Positions 20,798-32,515 are shown, counted from the first letter of the stretch. The stretch is 64,000 nucleotides of DNA from Plantago ovata (GCA_028274465.1 CM051456.1:16519745-16583744), one strand, 5' to 3'. Numbers and translations: made by a program. Notes: generated from the letters alone by a model not told the origin.

Positions 20798-21595
20798 ACT
20801 TTTTCTTCCCTCCCTTCCCTTAATTTGAAATGAAATGTCAAGCCGTGAAGAAACGATCTATTAGCTGGTTGCAGTCCAGAAAGAACTCATGATTACACCT
20901 GGGTAATTGAGTTGGTCTCATATTAAATTCACCTGGATTTCTAGCAACTATACTTATTATTTCCATGATGTATTCTACTTATACCTACCCCATAGATAAC
21001 TTTGACAGATTCAAGGTTTTGGGGTCTTCTTGTAATCATATGGATTTTGAATCTAATTACATTGACACTTAGCCTGCTGTTTGATGAGAATTTGAATTGG
21101 ATTTACATTTAAGAAATGTTATTAACTACTATACTGCAATATGTCACTAAATTTTGTTAATGTTATTCTAATCCCATCACTTCAACTTTGAGTTATGAGA
21201 GTCTAATCCTCGGTCACGGACGAGTGAGTTTCTATATAAAGTATGTATCATCACATTGATAAGGGTTTGGTCTAATGTGATGTGACCCACAAGCACATTG
21301 ATAGGGTAGGGGAGGAACATTGCCTCCCTCCAAATTTCCTTGGATGGTAAGAGTATTTTTAGGTGAGTACAAAATCACGCTCATACGATTTAGATGAATA
21401 GACCCAAAACGTAAAATAGCTTGCATGAGCCCGATCATTTTATTATTTTATAAAGTTTTTGCTTTTTCCACTTTTTTGTAGGGAAAAAATAAAAATAAAA
21501 AGATGAGTACTGATATCTACATAATAATCTCAACACAAAATATTTTATACTTTATTCACTCTTTACTCAAAATAATTTTCTACCCACACACTATT

Positions 21596-21847
21596 TCACA
21601 TACAAGTTTCGCTCCCTACATGCATAGTCAGTGATCTCAAAGAACCATTCAAAATACACGCCTCAATTGAATTAATTACCGGCATGTCCTCGCAACTATA
21701 AGTTGTTTGCCTCCTTTGACCACCTGTCGAGATGATGTACGCTTCTCCTTCGATAGGCTCCATAACAATGGCTTGTGCTGGGGCAAAACTATAGCTGATG
21801 TAGTTTTGCGTTGTTCCTGTATCAACCATGACCCAAGTTGGCTGCAA
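21596..21847 (-). pseudogene. retropepsin-like fragment of an LTR retrotransposon
   Basis: The minus-strand frame contains VMVDTGTTQNYIS, the D-T/S-G active-site pattern of retroelement aspartic proteases followed by the usual N-F/Y-I. Only about 83 residues are present, without gag or reverse transcriptase. It is probably a Ty3-type fragment. Confidence 0.5.
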
Positions 21848-22069
21848 ATTAATTAACTTCTAGATACTTCTCGACAGAATTTTGACGCTCACGAACCGAT
21901 CGCTTTTGGTACGGCGAGAAACCTCAACTCATAAGTTTGCAATACAATTATATCTACTACTACTTCTATTTTACCAATTAACTATGGATTTTTGTATTCC
22001 ATCTTTTTATTCTTTCTCCTCCTGACATAGTCCTCCGAGTGCCCAAAAAACATTTAAATGGAGTAATGC

Positions 22070-22379
22070 TGTAACGCCCCAAATTTTACAGGCTTAAAAG
22101 GGTTGAGAACGCTACTCATACGGTCATACCAACAAGGTGCACCTTTCTTTTCGAGAATTCACTTAGAGGAACTTCAGAGTTAAGCGTGCTTGCTCTGGAG
22201 TAATTCTAGGACGGGTGACCCACTGGGAAGTTCCTGATGCGCGCACGAGTGAGGGCAAAGTGCGCGGATTAGAACACGTATTGGTCTGTGGGGCCAACAT
22301 ATCACCCCGAAGAGCGCCCATGAGTAACCTTGCCGGCCCGTTGGGCTGGGTCTTGGCCATTAGTGGTTGGGTCGTTACA
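22070..22379 (+). mobile_element. solo LTR of Cassandra (5S-rRNA-bearing TRIM)
   Basis: A 310-bp unit begins TGTAACGCCCC and ends GTCGTTACA. It is flanked by a perfect 5-bp duplication AATGC (22065-22069 and 22380-22384). Inside, 22117-22240 resembles plant 5S rRNA: GGTCATACCA, GAACTTCAGAGTTAAGCGTG, then GGACGGGTGACC and CTGGGAAGTTCC. A 5S-derived pol III promoter inside an LTR defines Cassandra. There is no second LTR or interior, so it is a solo LTR. Confidence 0.93.
22117..22240 (+). other. 5S rRNA-like module within the Cassandra LTR
   Basis: The 3' two-thirds match 5S rRNA well: the box A region AAGCGTGCTTG and box C GGACGGGTGACC are both present. The first third has diverged. This is not a functional 5S gene. 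The promoter boxes could still recruit TFIIIA and pol III. Confidence 0.8.
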
Positions 22380-22384
22380 AATGC

Positions 22385-22663
22385 TCTATTTAATTCACCT
22401 AAAGAATCTGAACTAAATTAAATTAAATTTATTTGAATTATAAATTTCAACTAAGTGAATACGAACTTAACTGAATAGAATTGCAAAGAAGATTGTATTT
22501 TATAATGAATCAAACATAGCTTGAGGTTATGTTCTTGTCGTCAACACAAAATCCAAACTAAACATAATTGATGTTATTTGTAATATAAAAAATAAATATT
22601 TTTTTAACTTAACTAAATTTAACAAATTCAAATTGATTATTTATTCAGATGAAAACAACACAA
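22385..22663. mobile_element. two degenerate Tourist-like MITE copies
   Basis: GAATCTGAACTAAATT and AATCAAACATAGC (about 22385-22520), then GTTATGTTCTTGTCGTC and TTCAGATGAAAACAACAC (about 22525-22663), resemble the ends and GAACTGAA interior of the MITEs at 688-1129. The ends are eroded and no target duplication is clear. Confidence 0.45.
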
Positions 22664-24378
22664 TTATTTATCGATCCATCACCAATGAAAATAGAAAAAA
22701 AAAACATCACCAATTTTTATACTCACAATTCCAATCATCTGTACAATTAAATAAACCCAATTAACTTACCTTTTTATTTCTTCTTCTGATTTTATTGATA
22801 ACAAATTGTATGAAAAGTTCAATTTGAGACAGGAGGAAGTATACATTAATACGTTACTATACAAATAGTAGAACTCATTTGTACAAAATCCGTATAGTGG
22901 TTGAAGTCAAATTAAATTACGCAGATTTGCTTATAAATTCGGGATCATATCATGTTGAGGTTGGTGATATTAATATTTCAAATACATTTTCGTGCAATAC
23001 ATAATTAATAATAATAATAATAATATTATTATTGTTACATTTAATCTGTTTCTAAGTTAACCCGGACACAAACATTGATCCGAACATATTTTCGGGTCAA
23101 GGTTTAACCGGATCAATTCAGATTGACTTGAATAAATGATTATATTAATTAATTTAATTATATATTGTATTATCCTATGCAGGTAAATATAAATTTTCAA
23201 TAAATCCAGAACAATAACTGAGACTTAGTTTGATGAAGCTATCGAGTAGCTATAGATTTAACCAGGTCGATCCGGTGGGTCCCAAAACAAATACTTTCTC
23301 CGTCCTGCTAATAAGAATGTGACAAAAAAGATCGATTTTGCACATATTTTAAAAAAAGTGAATACAATATAGATATATAAAAGTGGGTTAAGTTGTTTGG
23401 GTAAGAAAATTAATAAAGAATGTGATTGTGATATTTTTTTATGAAGAATGTATAAAAAATGGATAAAGTATGGTAAAGTTATAAGTATAATTTCTTTATA
23501 AGGGCGTTTATGTTTATACTTTTTTTATTTAAATATTGTATCCGTTTTGAGACTAATTAAGCCGAGCATTGTCGGACCCTTTTTTATAGGGCGGCTCTCC
23601 CAAAGGTATTTTTTACATCAATAAACTTTAAAATGTAATGATTTCAAATGATATATATTTCGTGGAACATTTAAAATGATAAAATGAGGAGTAGGGGAGT
23701 ATTTGGAGAGAGTAAGTGCGTCAAGATTTCATGAGTAAGTGCGTCAAGATTTCATCTTACTGCAACTAATAAAGCGGCCGAAATATAAGAATCAGCGCGG
23801 AGTCAATTTGGGTGGTAATTAAATCAATTAGATTGATCGGAATTTCAGTAGTAGCTCTCTATGCACCCAGGCCCAGCCACCAAGTCTCCAATATACGCCC
23901 TGCCACTTTGTTATCATGCACCGATGCACTCCCTCAGTATTAATCTCGAAAAGTTTTCAAACCTCAAACTTTCTTTAGGAATCTCGAGGTTGCTGTAAAT
24001 TATGATTCTATAATTTACTTTTTTTTTTTTTTTGGCAACATCCAAAAATTCTATAATTTGCTATAATTCGTGAGAATCAAACGTGTTTTAGATATGAAGG
24101 ATTCAGAAAGAAAGGAAGGATTCATCTTTAAAAATGGACAAAAGAATTCGATATCAACGAATTATTAGAGGGATAATTCAAACAGAGAGATTTATAAACT
24201 AATTACCTAATAATAGTCGCTATTAGGTTATTAGTGTTAGTAATCTTCCAAAAACAGTAGATAGTAGCATATTTTATATGCTTATCACTGTTGAACGCAA
24301 CGGGCCATGAACCACCCACGTCCCAAACATACATAAATTACTAAAATCCCTATATAATGGAAATTATGTCATTTTCTC
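22664..24378. other. intergenic, no gene seen
   Basis: AT-rich. ACTTTCTCCGTCCTGC near 23291 looks like a one-sided Stowaway end without a partner. A 23-bp tandem duplication (GAGTAAGTGCGTCAAGATTT and three more bases) lies at about 23707-23752. Otherwise I see nothing to annotate. Confidence 0.45.
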
Positions 24379-24394
24379 TCCGCGTAATTTATTC

Positions 24395-24716
24395 TTTTTT
24401 TTAGAAGAAAAACTACATATATTGCCAATAAAATCAAATTACATCCGGAGAGTCAAAGGACAACGACGAAAAACAAACACTGTCTTCAAAAACATCACGA
24501 GTTAAAAGATGAGCTAGCTTATTACAAGAGCGTCTAACAAAATTAAAAGAAACAAAATGAAAATTCGAAACCAAAGTTTTAATGTCTTTTGACTATTGCT
24601 CCGGCTGGAGAAAAACAATAGAATGTACTTTGTAAATCTTGGATACTCTTGGGCAATCCCCTTCAAAGATCACCTCTGCTACCTGTATTTCATGAGCTAG
24701 GCGCACAGCATGTAAT
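24395..24716 (-). mobile_element. 5'-truncated LINE with perfect 16-bp target duplication
   Basis: TCCGCGTAATTTATTC occurs at 24379-24394 and 24717-24732. Between them, read on the minus strand, lies a fragment of a plant LINE RNase H-type domain (AELHAVRLAHEIQVAEVIFEG, then DIKTLVSNF and RRSCNKLAHLL) ending in a short A-run. This is the structure of an abortive target-primed reverse transcription event. One stop codon interrupts the frame. Confidence 0.85.
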
Positions 24717-24732
24717 TCCGCGTAATTTATTC

Positions 24733-26901
24733 ATTTCACCTCATTTGTTTCTCTTATCTATATTTATACTCCTAGTTTCGGTCTATATATAACTTTATAG
24801 GAAGTTGAATTCAGGATGAAAAAAATATTTTATAATAGCTAAGTAATTAATAATCAATTACTTATATATCACTGGTTGTTGGTTTAAGTGGAAAGGACTT
24901 GAAATCAATTAAATAATTGGGAGTGGAATGAAAAATATATTAATGAATGAAGTAGTATGAATGATAATTGCACTTTGGGTAGCACTGTGCAAATAACACC
25001 CAACAAACAAAGTGATTAAAGTTGAGCCCTTTCTTTTTCCTTAATCTCCTGGAAATCCGGTTGTTTACAAACATGTCCTGTCGGTTCGTTTTATGTATAG
25101 TATATAATTAACACGAGTGAAAATGTTTTTCCTGTTTTCGCTTTAAATGATCTAGCTTAAATTTCTTCCAACTAATTAAAAAAAATTCAAGTAGAATTAA
25201 TTATTAAGTAATCATATAAGATATTAAATGCTCTGAGTACGTAGTCAATACTGTACGGCTTCATTCAACATTTTGGACTCCATTATACTTCAGTAGTATG
25301 TATATCTCAATCCATTTGATCAAGTTTTTTTTGCTGTGCAGCTGGATCATGGATTGATTTACTGATCATGATTCATGATCATATAGTATCCAGTACTTAT
25401 TATACTTAATAACAGAATAGTATGTTGTAGTTATTGCTTAAAAACAAATAGTATCAACCATCACAATAATATTTGTACGTACACATGTTCAATTCCTACA
25501 GAATTTAGTTGGAAACTTTATGAAAACAAATATATGTAGTAATAATAATAATAGGCTCAAACATGAATAATATTTTAACTATACCACCCCGATCGGGCTG
25601 GAGCGGCCTGAACTACGTACTCTCACATATGATATGCTTGCCCACAACTCACCATTTGTTAGTTTCCGTACATTTTGCTTCCACTCATGCGCATCCTGGA
25701 AAATTTTTCAATAGGTCACCCATACTAAAATTGTTTCAGAGCAAGCACATTTAAAATTGAAGTTCTAAAAGATGGATTTTCAAAAGGAAAACTACACCTT
25801 CCTTGAAATATGAGTATCATTTTCAATCCATTTAAACATCTCTGAAACTTACATTATCATATCCCATAGTATTATTTATTTATTATTATTTTTTTTTTGA
25901 GATATACTACAATGTTATATTGTTAATGCCCGAATAACAAATCATCCATTTTAAACTATAAGTCCTACATTTTGATAATTGAATCTTTGCGTGGCCACTT
26001 AATTAAAGTGATATGTGAATTAAGAATAGCTAGAGGGGTGTTAGGGAATAAGCCGATTACGAGCCGTTTAAGAATTTTTTTGGTCAAACATTAGATCGAC
26101 CTTAAAATCGGTTAACGTGCTGGCGAGAACAATCGTCTCTCATTTTCAACTTGAATCTATCACCATGTACCTTGAATATATGATTGAAACTCGCCAGCAA
26201 TAAATAATTCTTAAATATTTATAATCATATATATTTGTTTAAAAATAAAAGAAAGATAAATCAATATTAAACTTGATCTCCTCTTAACCCTTTCATCTTC
26301 TCCTCTTTTTGTTTGGCACTATTTTGTAAAAATTCTAACAATGAGTTTATTTTCAAGCTCTAACGAGTCGAGCGCTCATAAAAAATTGAGTTTTTCTAGC
26401 CGTTTATGAGCAATTCGACCACTTGACGAGCTAAACATGGAGTGAACTCAATTTTATAATGATCGTCAATCACAAGTCGATAACAAACGGACCTAAAATT
26501 CTAATGATCACTGATCGATAGGGCCAAAGCTCTCGGCTCATTAATAGTCCTAGCTAAAACGGACTTAACAAGCTAAATAATCTTGGTTTAGGCCATTCTA
26601 GGATTCCCTCACATCCAATTTAGACAAGATAGTAGCAAGTCCATTTCTATTTGCCCCACCACTCATATCATCTATTTCTCACCTTGGGTAAAATGCTCTA
26701 GATTTGCAAAAATTTAAAGAATGAAACAACACGTACAAAAAGTTTCCAAAAAGGAAACACCAAACCACCATCCTTTAAAAGAAAAAAAAAACACATTAAC
26801 TTCAACCTTTTCCCACACAAAGTCCAACTATAATTATCTCATCTTTGGAACCAACACAAATGAGGGTAGAATATTAAAACTTCCTCCCAAAAACTTTCAA
26901 C
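24733..26901. other. intergenic upstream of the WIP zinc-finger gene
   Basis: AT-rich, with only short chance frames and no recognised element. Around 26330-26600 there are several GAGC/GCTC motifs but no definable ends. The last several hundred bases should include the promoter of the gene at 26902. I see no clear TATA box. Confidence 0.45.
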
Positions 26902-28534
26902 ATGGGTATTAGAAACTACCATGTCCACCATCAAGATATAAATCTATGCTCCTTCCAGTCTCCAAATTTCATCGAATGGATTAAACCATCACCTTCTTCA
27001 GCATCCATTACACAAGAATCACCTCATCAGCACTCTAACAACTCCATGAGTTTCTTGAAATTCTACCAACAACAAGCTCGAAAAGACGATGATGGATACT
27101 TCTATGAAGAAGTCCAATGCTTGCCACTTCTTGCCAAGTTGACAGAGAGATCAAATGATGATGAATATCATCAAGTTAAGGAGGAAGATGATGATGACAT
27201 GGATATGAAGGAGAAGATGGAAAACGTGGCAGTGGCTTTGCATATAGGGTTGCCAAATATCGAAAAGTTGGGTAATGTTCATGCAAGGAAGGATGATTTG
27301 GAAGAGTATGATGATCGCAAGAAAAGTTCTTCCATTAGTGAGAGAAGGTTTTGGATTCCAACACCATCTCAGATTCTTGTTGGTCCTATGCAATTTTCTT
27401 GTGACATTTGCAACAAGACCTTCAATAGGTACAACAACATGCAGGTAATAATTCATTAATTAAGTCAATATTATTTGATTTCATATTGTTAGTTAAATAC
27501 ATATTACTTCTGTTTTAGTGTGTGAATGTATAAGATAGAAGTTATGAAGTGTGCCGTTGTGATACATGTTTATGAGATGTCTTGCTTGCACCATAGATTT
27601 GGATATGCATGGAACATATAGAATTAAATGAAATGTGGATAAAGATTGGGTTGAGATTTTCATGTGATGGTATAGTACATCAACTTGAAAAACAAAATTG
27701 TACTATTCCATCTTTCTTTAATTATTTTCCTTTTATAAAGTACTTGGAAGTGTTTCTAGATCTTTAACAGATTTTCCATTCTTGGATATATAGCAATCTA
27801 CCATGTTTGGAAAAAAGAAATTGAAAGATAAAAAAGCAGATAATCTGGCTAAGATTTTTATTTTCTACTAAATATTTACAATCTTTGCTGATTCTTAGAA
27901 ACAAAATATTGAACAGACAAAAAAAGGCCTCAACACAAATTAGTTATATGATTGAGGTGCAATGACCCTAAAGAATGTGAGTTCGAACTCCTAACAAGTG
28001 CGAATTTGTTTTTAATGTATGTTATCTTTGCATAGTTGATATACACATACAAATTGACGTCCTCACTTTCAAGTAACTCAGTCCTATATTTCAATCATAC
28101 AGATGCACATGTGGGGCCATGGTTCAGAATACCGGAAAGGCCCTGAGTCCCTTCGAGGAGTCCAGCCAGCAGCAATGCTGAGGCTCCCATGCTATTGTTG
28201 CGCCCACGGCTGCAAGAACAACATCAACCATCCACGCGCGAAGCCCCTCAAGGACTTCCGTACCCTCCAAACTCACTACAAGCGCAAGCACGGTTCCAAG
28301 CCCTTCCTTTGTAGAAAGTCATGTGGAAAATCATTTGCGGTCAAAGGGGACTGGCGGACACATGAGAAGAATTGTGGCAAGCTATGGTATTGTACGTGTG
28401 GATCGGATTTCAAACATAAAAGGTCACTTAAGGATCATGTTAGGTCGTTTGGCAAGGGCCATTCGCCCCACCCCTCTCTCGAAGGATTTGATGAAAAAGA
28501 GTGTGTCACTGCTTGCTCAGATGATGACTTCTAG
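26902..28534 (+). CDS. WIP-domain C2H2 zinc-finger transcription factor
   Basis: Two exons, 26902-27444 and 28103-28534, join at MQ|MHMWGHG and give 324 residues. The single intron at this position is typical of the WIP family (TT1/WIP1, NTT/WIP2, WIP4, WIP5). The N-terminus has a Glu/Asp-rich stretch and VALHIGLP. The family signature [12 protein letters not shown] precedes four zinc-finger-like motifs: [53 protein letters not shown] and [16 protein letters not shown]. The last two make up the conserved C-terminal WIP region. The third finger has CRKSC where family members usually have CRKC, a one-codon insertion. The ending [14 protein letters not shown] suggests a WIP2/4/5-like rather than TT1-like member, but I do not assign the paralogue. 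A role in nuclear developmental transcription is inferred. Confidence 0.93.
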
Positions 28535-29914
28535 CTCGCTAGTGGGGCGTTTCCTTGGTGGTGATTTTAACCGTTCCTGGTGATCATTTTAACTATTGTG
28601 TTGCATCGTACTTATGTTTAATTAATAGGCGGAGTATTTTTATCAGTATCGTTTAGAAAAGTTCGTTTAGAACTTTTTTGACTCGCCCGGCTAGTGCTCG
28701 GTAGCAAAGCGTTCTCTATTGCCTGGGAGAGGGGTTTGCTGCGGAGCACTTAGGAAAGGTGGTGAGTAAATGGTTTGTATTGCGCGCTCTTTTTTCTAGA
28801 GGCTTGTTTTGTTGTTTGTTTTTTTGCCCTTTTCTCTCAATAAGAGATTGTATTGGAGTAGTGATGAAGCTGATGAATTTTCTTTTAGAGGAAGGAAATT
28901 TGTTAGCTTCATTTCCTATTCTTTGTAATCGTATTTGGTTTGCAATATGTAATTCAGTTTGATCTATTGAAGCATAAGTAATACGTAATTCATAATTTTA
29001 GTACCGTAGATTTTAGGTTGACCAATGGATCTGTAAAATTGAAAAGTGGCGGTTCTCATTTGCAGTTCCATTCCTAGTTCTGCAACCGTAATTATCCTTG
29101 TTTACCCCAATCAAATTATATTTCTAACACGTGAAATTTAAGGGTAACATTAGTAAAAGACCTTCAAAGATTGCCCCATATTGTCATGACAGTGTAAAAA
29201 TGGCATGGCACTTTACTTTTTCTAGAACGAAGATTAGTAAATGTTGAGACCCTTAATTACATATGGAAAAGGTTTGATTTAAACGAGGACACTACCGGCT
29301 ATACGTACATTTGAAAATGACAAGGAATGGGAATCTTTTGACTACAGACTAAATATTAGTATATGAGGACATAATAAACCTGCACATGATCAGTTAAATG
29401 AATGAGAGAGAGCTCAAAATCTAGGTCAGTCAAGAAAAGACTACGGAGTGATGAGGCAAATAGTCTTCGCTGTTGCACGTTTGTTTCTTCTTTTCCAACT
29501 GACAAATTGTTATCCTAACTATGAGTTGGAGTAGTTGTGAGAAAAATTAAAAAGTTGGTCAGATAACACAAATCACACTGTAGAAAAGTTATTTTCACCA
29601 AAATACTTTCATATTTATTTTGGTACTGAGTGCGTCTCTTAGTATACGGTCTCTAGTATAGACCAACTTATATAAATTATAAAACTATCCCAAACACAAG
29701 CTAGAAAATCACACAAAAAAAACTCAAAATTCGGTGGTCATTATGTAATATATTATAAATGCAGGGATCTTTTAGCAATTAGCCTTTCTTATTCCTTCTA
29801 AATAGATCGATTGATCCTTTCTGTGTCATTTTTCTCTCTTTCTTCTCTCTCTCTCTCCTCTTTCTTTCTGAATTTTTACACAGATCGATGATCATCATCG
29901 ATCGATTTCATCAT
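28535..29914. other. intergenic sequence downstream of the WIP gene
   Basis: This includes the 3' UTR of the zinc-finger gene, then AT-rich sequence. A CT-rich simple repeat lies at about 29832-29870. No gene is seen. Confidence 0.45.
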
Positions 29915-30143
29915 ATGAAGGCGAATGAGGAGCCTGATCATGAAGGCGAATGAGGAGCATGATCAAGTCGTGTATAATGCTCTCTTGAAGTTTTACAGTG
30001 AATCTGGGAGTTTTGGGGATGTGCTGAAGGTGTTTGATGAAATGCCTGAGAGAATTATGTTGCCACCTGGAACGCGTTGGCTTCGGGTTTCTTAAAGAAA
30101 GATCAGGTGTTTGACGCTTTCGAAACGTTTAGGAAGATCATGG
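29915..30143 (+). pseudogene. PPR repeat fragment, frameshifted
   Basis: From 29940 the frame reads QVVYNALLKFYSESGSF, then VLKVFDEMPER. After a +1 shift near 30055 it continues VATWNALASGFLKK and AFETFRKIMG. This is the repeating pattern of a plant PPR protein (YNALLKFYS, VFDEMPERN, WNALASGF). Only about 1.5 repeats are present. The start is duplicated: a 25-bp unit ATGAAGGCGAATGAGGAGCM... occurs at 29915-29939 and 29940-29964. Confidence 0.7.
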
Positions 30144-30392
30144 GGTATATCTGTTAGGTCATAGAGCATAACATGTGTAATTTGGTGATTCATCAATCAA
30201 TGAAAGTTGTAGATCTGTAGCAGCAAGATTAGCAGTAGCTACAAGCTTCAATTTTTACTCTACGTACATGAAAATCAACTATGAGATTCAATTTTCATCA
30301 AGCACGAGCTTCGAATTCATGTTTTATTGGATTTCCATGTTTATTATTGATCTGCATGTTGTAGATGTCAAATCCTGCTTCTAATGTTAGAT

Positions 30393-31270
30393 TTCACGAT
30401 AAAATAGTATCCCATGATCTCATCAATATATCCCATGTTTTCATCAATATATTCCATGATCTCACATGTTTGTGATGCTCTGTTTTTTATAGTTGTTTGC
30501 ATCTAGGTTTATATAGATTTGTGTTTGAATCGATGTTCTTAAAATAGTATCCCATGATCTCATCAATATATTCCATGTTTTCATCAATATATCCATGATC
30601 TCACATGTTTGCGATGCTCTGTTTTTTTTATAGTTGTTTGCATCTAGGTTTTTTATATAGTTTGTAATGTTTTGAATAATTTTCAGAATTACATTGTTTC
30701 ATAAGCTTAGTTTGACAATTTTTAAATGTAATATACTATATTTTTTATATATATAAGTCTCATGTTCTCAACAATATTGTCAATGATCTCAACAATAAGT
30801 CCATGATCTTAAATCTATGTTCAACATGATCTTAATCAGTCCCATGATATCAAAAATAAGTCTCATGATGATCTAAGGAATAAGTCCCATAATCTCAACA
30901 ATAAATCCCATTAACACACAAAAAAGTTTCATGATCTCAGAAAATAAGTGCCATGATCTCTGGCATATGTCCATGATCTCCGGAATATGTCCCAATATCT
31001 CAATAATATCACCTATGATCTCTGGCATATGTCCCATGATCACAATAATATTACTCAGGATCTCTGGCACATGTCCCATGATCTCTGCAATAAGTCCATG
31101 ATCTCAACAATATTGCTCAAGATCTTTGGCAAATGTTCCATGATCTCAACAATATTGCCCATGATCATGGGCATATGTCCCATGATCTCAGCAATATGTC
31201 CTATAATCTAAATAATATTATCCAGGATCTCTGGCATATGACCCATGAGCTTAATAATATTATCCAGGAT
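30393..31270. repeat. CATGATCTC minisatellite, first block
   Basis: Degenerate units of about 20-25 bp (CCCATGATCTCAACAATATG and variants) repeat many times. A larger duplication of about 138 bp, containing GTTTGTGATGCTCTGTTTTT, covers 30403-30522 and 30541-30665. Long open frames on both strands here come from the repeat and are not genes. Confidence 0.88.
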
Positions 31271-31279
31271 CTCTGAATA

Positions 31280-31870
31280 CAGTATACGATCTAAAAAACA
31301 CAGTACCTATAATCTCAAACTAAACATCCCATGATCTAAACCAAATATCCCATGATCTCAACCAAAAATCTATGATCTCAAAAAATAGATAGAACTACAA
31401 AAAAACAGTTAAAAACTACGTACAATGAGAAAACAGTATACGATCTCAAAAACACAGTATTTATAATCTCAAACTAAACATCCCATGATCTAAACCAAAT
31501 ATCTCATGATCTCAACCAAAAAACTCATGATCTCACAAAATAGATAGAACTACAAGAAAACAGTTAAAAACTACGTACGGTGAGAAAACAGTATACGATC
31601 TAAAAAACACAGTTAAAAAACTACGTACAATGATTCAGCAAATTTCCTCAACAATATTGCTCAGGATCATGGGCATATGTCCCATGATATCAGAAATATG
31701 TCCTATGATCTCAATAATATTATCCAGGATCTCTAGCATATGACCCATGATCTCAGGAATATGTCCCATGACCTTAATAATATTACCCAGGATCTCTGGT
31801 ATATGACCCATGATCTCAATAATATGTCCCATGATATCTGACATATGTCCCATGATCTGAGTAATAAGTA
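31280..31870. repeat. 154-bp higher-order repeat and second CATGATCTC block
   Basis: Units beginning ACAGTATACGATCT start at 31280, 31433 and 31588 (the last truncated). Each contains AATCTCAAACTAAACATCCC and ends TTAAAAACTACGTAC. At 31640-31870 the short CATGATCTC array resumes. A fourth 154-bp-type copy lies at about 32200-32340. Confidence 0.85.
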
Positions 31871-32036
31871 ATAAGTACCATGATATGAGTAATTACAACT
31901 TACAAAATCAACGGGTAACAAATTCCAATAGTACAAATAATTATTAACTTATACTAATTACTACTACTAATCATACTAACTAGTACTATTAACTTGTATG
32001 TACTACTACTACTAACAAATTTTACCCAGAAACAGC

Positions 32037-32174
32037 TTATTCTTGCACGATTTTCGGTTTCACATCCAACGATACTTGAATCGCAACCTCATTATCCAGA
32101 TACTGCACTTTCCTCATCTCCATGTTGACAACATAGCAATTGTAGTGCTCACCACATATCAACGGGAAAAAGAA
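32037..32174 (-). pseudogene. Ulp1/C48 protease-like terminal exon fragment
   Basis: After a possible acceptor TTTTTTGTAG the minus strand encodes FFPLICGEHYNCYVVNMEMR, then KVQYLDNEV, and a stop. The pattern P-(I/L)-x-x-x-x-H-(W/Y) followed by a hydrophobic strand and a Y/V-L-D motif fits the His-Asp part of Ulp1-like proteases. The upstream part and the catalytic Cys region were not found. Such genes are often carried by plant MULE and CACTA elements. The adjoining repeat blocks suggest mobile-element origin. Confidence 0.45.
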
Positions 32175-32515
32175 CTACAAAAAAACAGTTAAAAACTATA
32201 GTGAGAAAACTGTATACGATCTAGAAAAAAGTTGCATATAATCTAAAACTAAACATCCCATGATTTAAACTAAATATCACATGATCTCAACCAAAAAATC
32301 CATTATCTCAAAAAATAGATAGAACTAAAAAAACACAACCATCACAAACTAATTGCATCCAAATTAGTACTGCCAAACCATGGAGGGAGTAATAGAAGGA
32401 CCAAGCAAGCAGGAAACATTCACTTCACTACCAACACAAACTAATTGCATCCAAATTAGTATGAGACCAACGATATCCCAAAACACTCACATGAAGCATT
32501 CAAAACCTTTATTAA

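Noticed and set aside
22117..22240. Possible functional 5S rRNA gene
   Set aside because: Only the 3' two-thirds resemble 5S rRNA and the unit is embedded in a TG...CA LTR with a 5-bp duplication. It is the 5S-like module of Cassandra.
22163..22421. Open frames of 65-68 residues on both strands
   Set aside because: They lie inside the Cassandra LTR and 5S-like module and match no protein family.
23291..23560. Second Stowaway MITE
   Set aside because: Only a left-end-like ACTTTCTCCGTCCTGC is visible. No matching right end or TA flank could be found.
30393..31870. CRISPR-like array of repeats and spacers
   Set aside because: Units are degenerate, spacers are not unique or of constant length, and the context is a plant genome. 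It is a minisatellite.
30873..31936. Frames with repeating MGHMPEIM-type residues
   Set aside because: They are translations of the CATGATCTC repeat and appear on both strands. There is no sign of a real gene.
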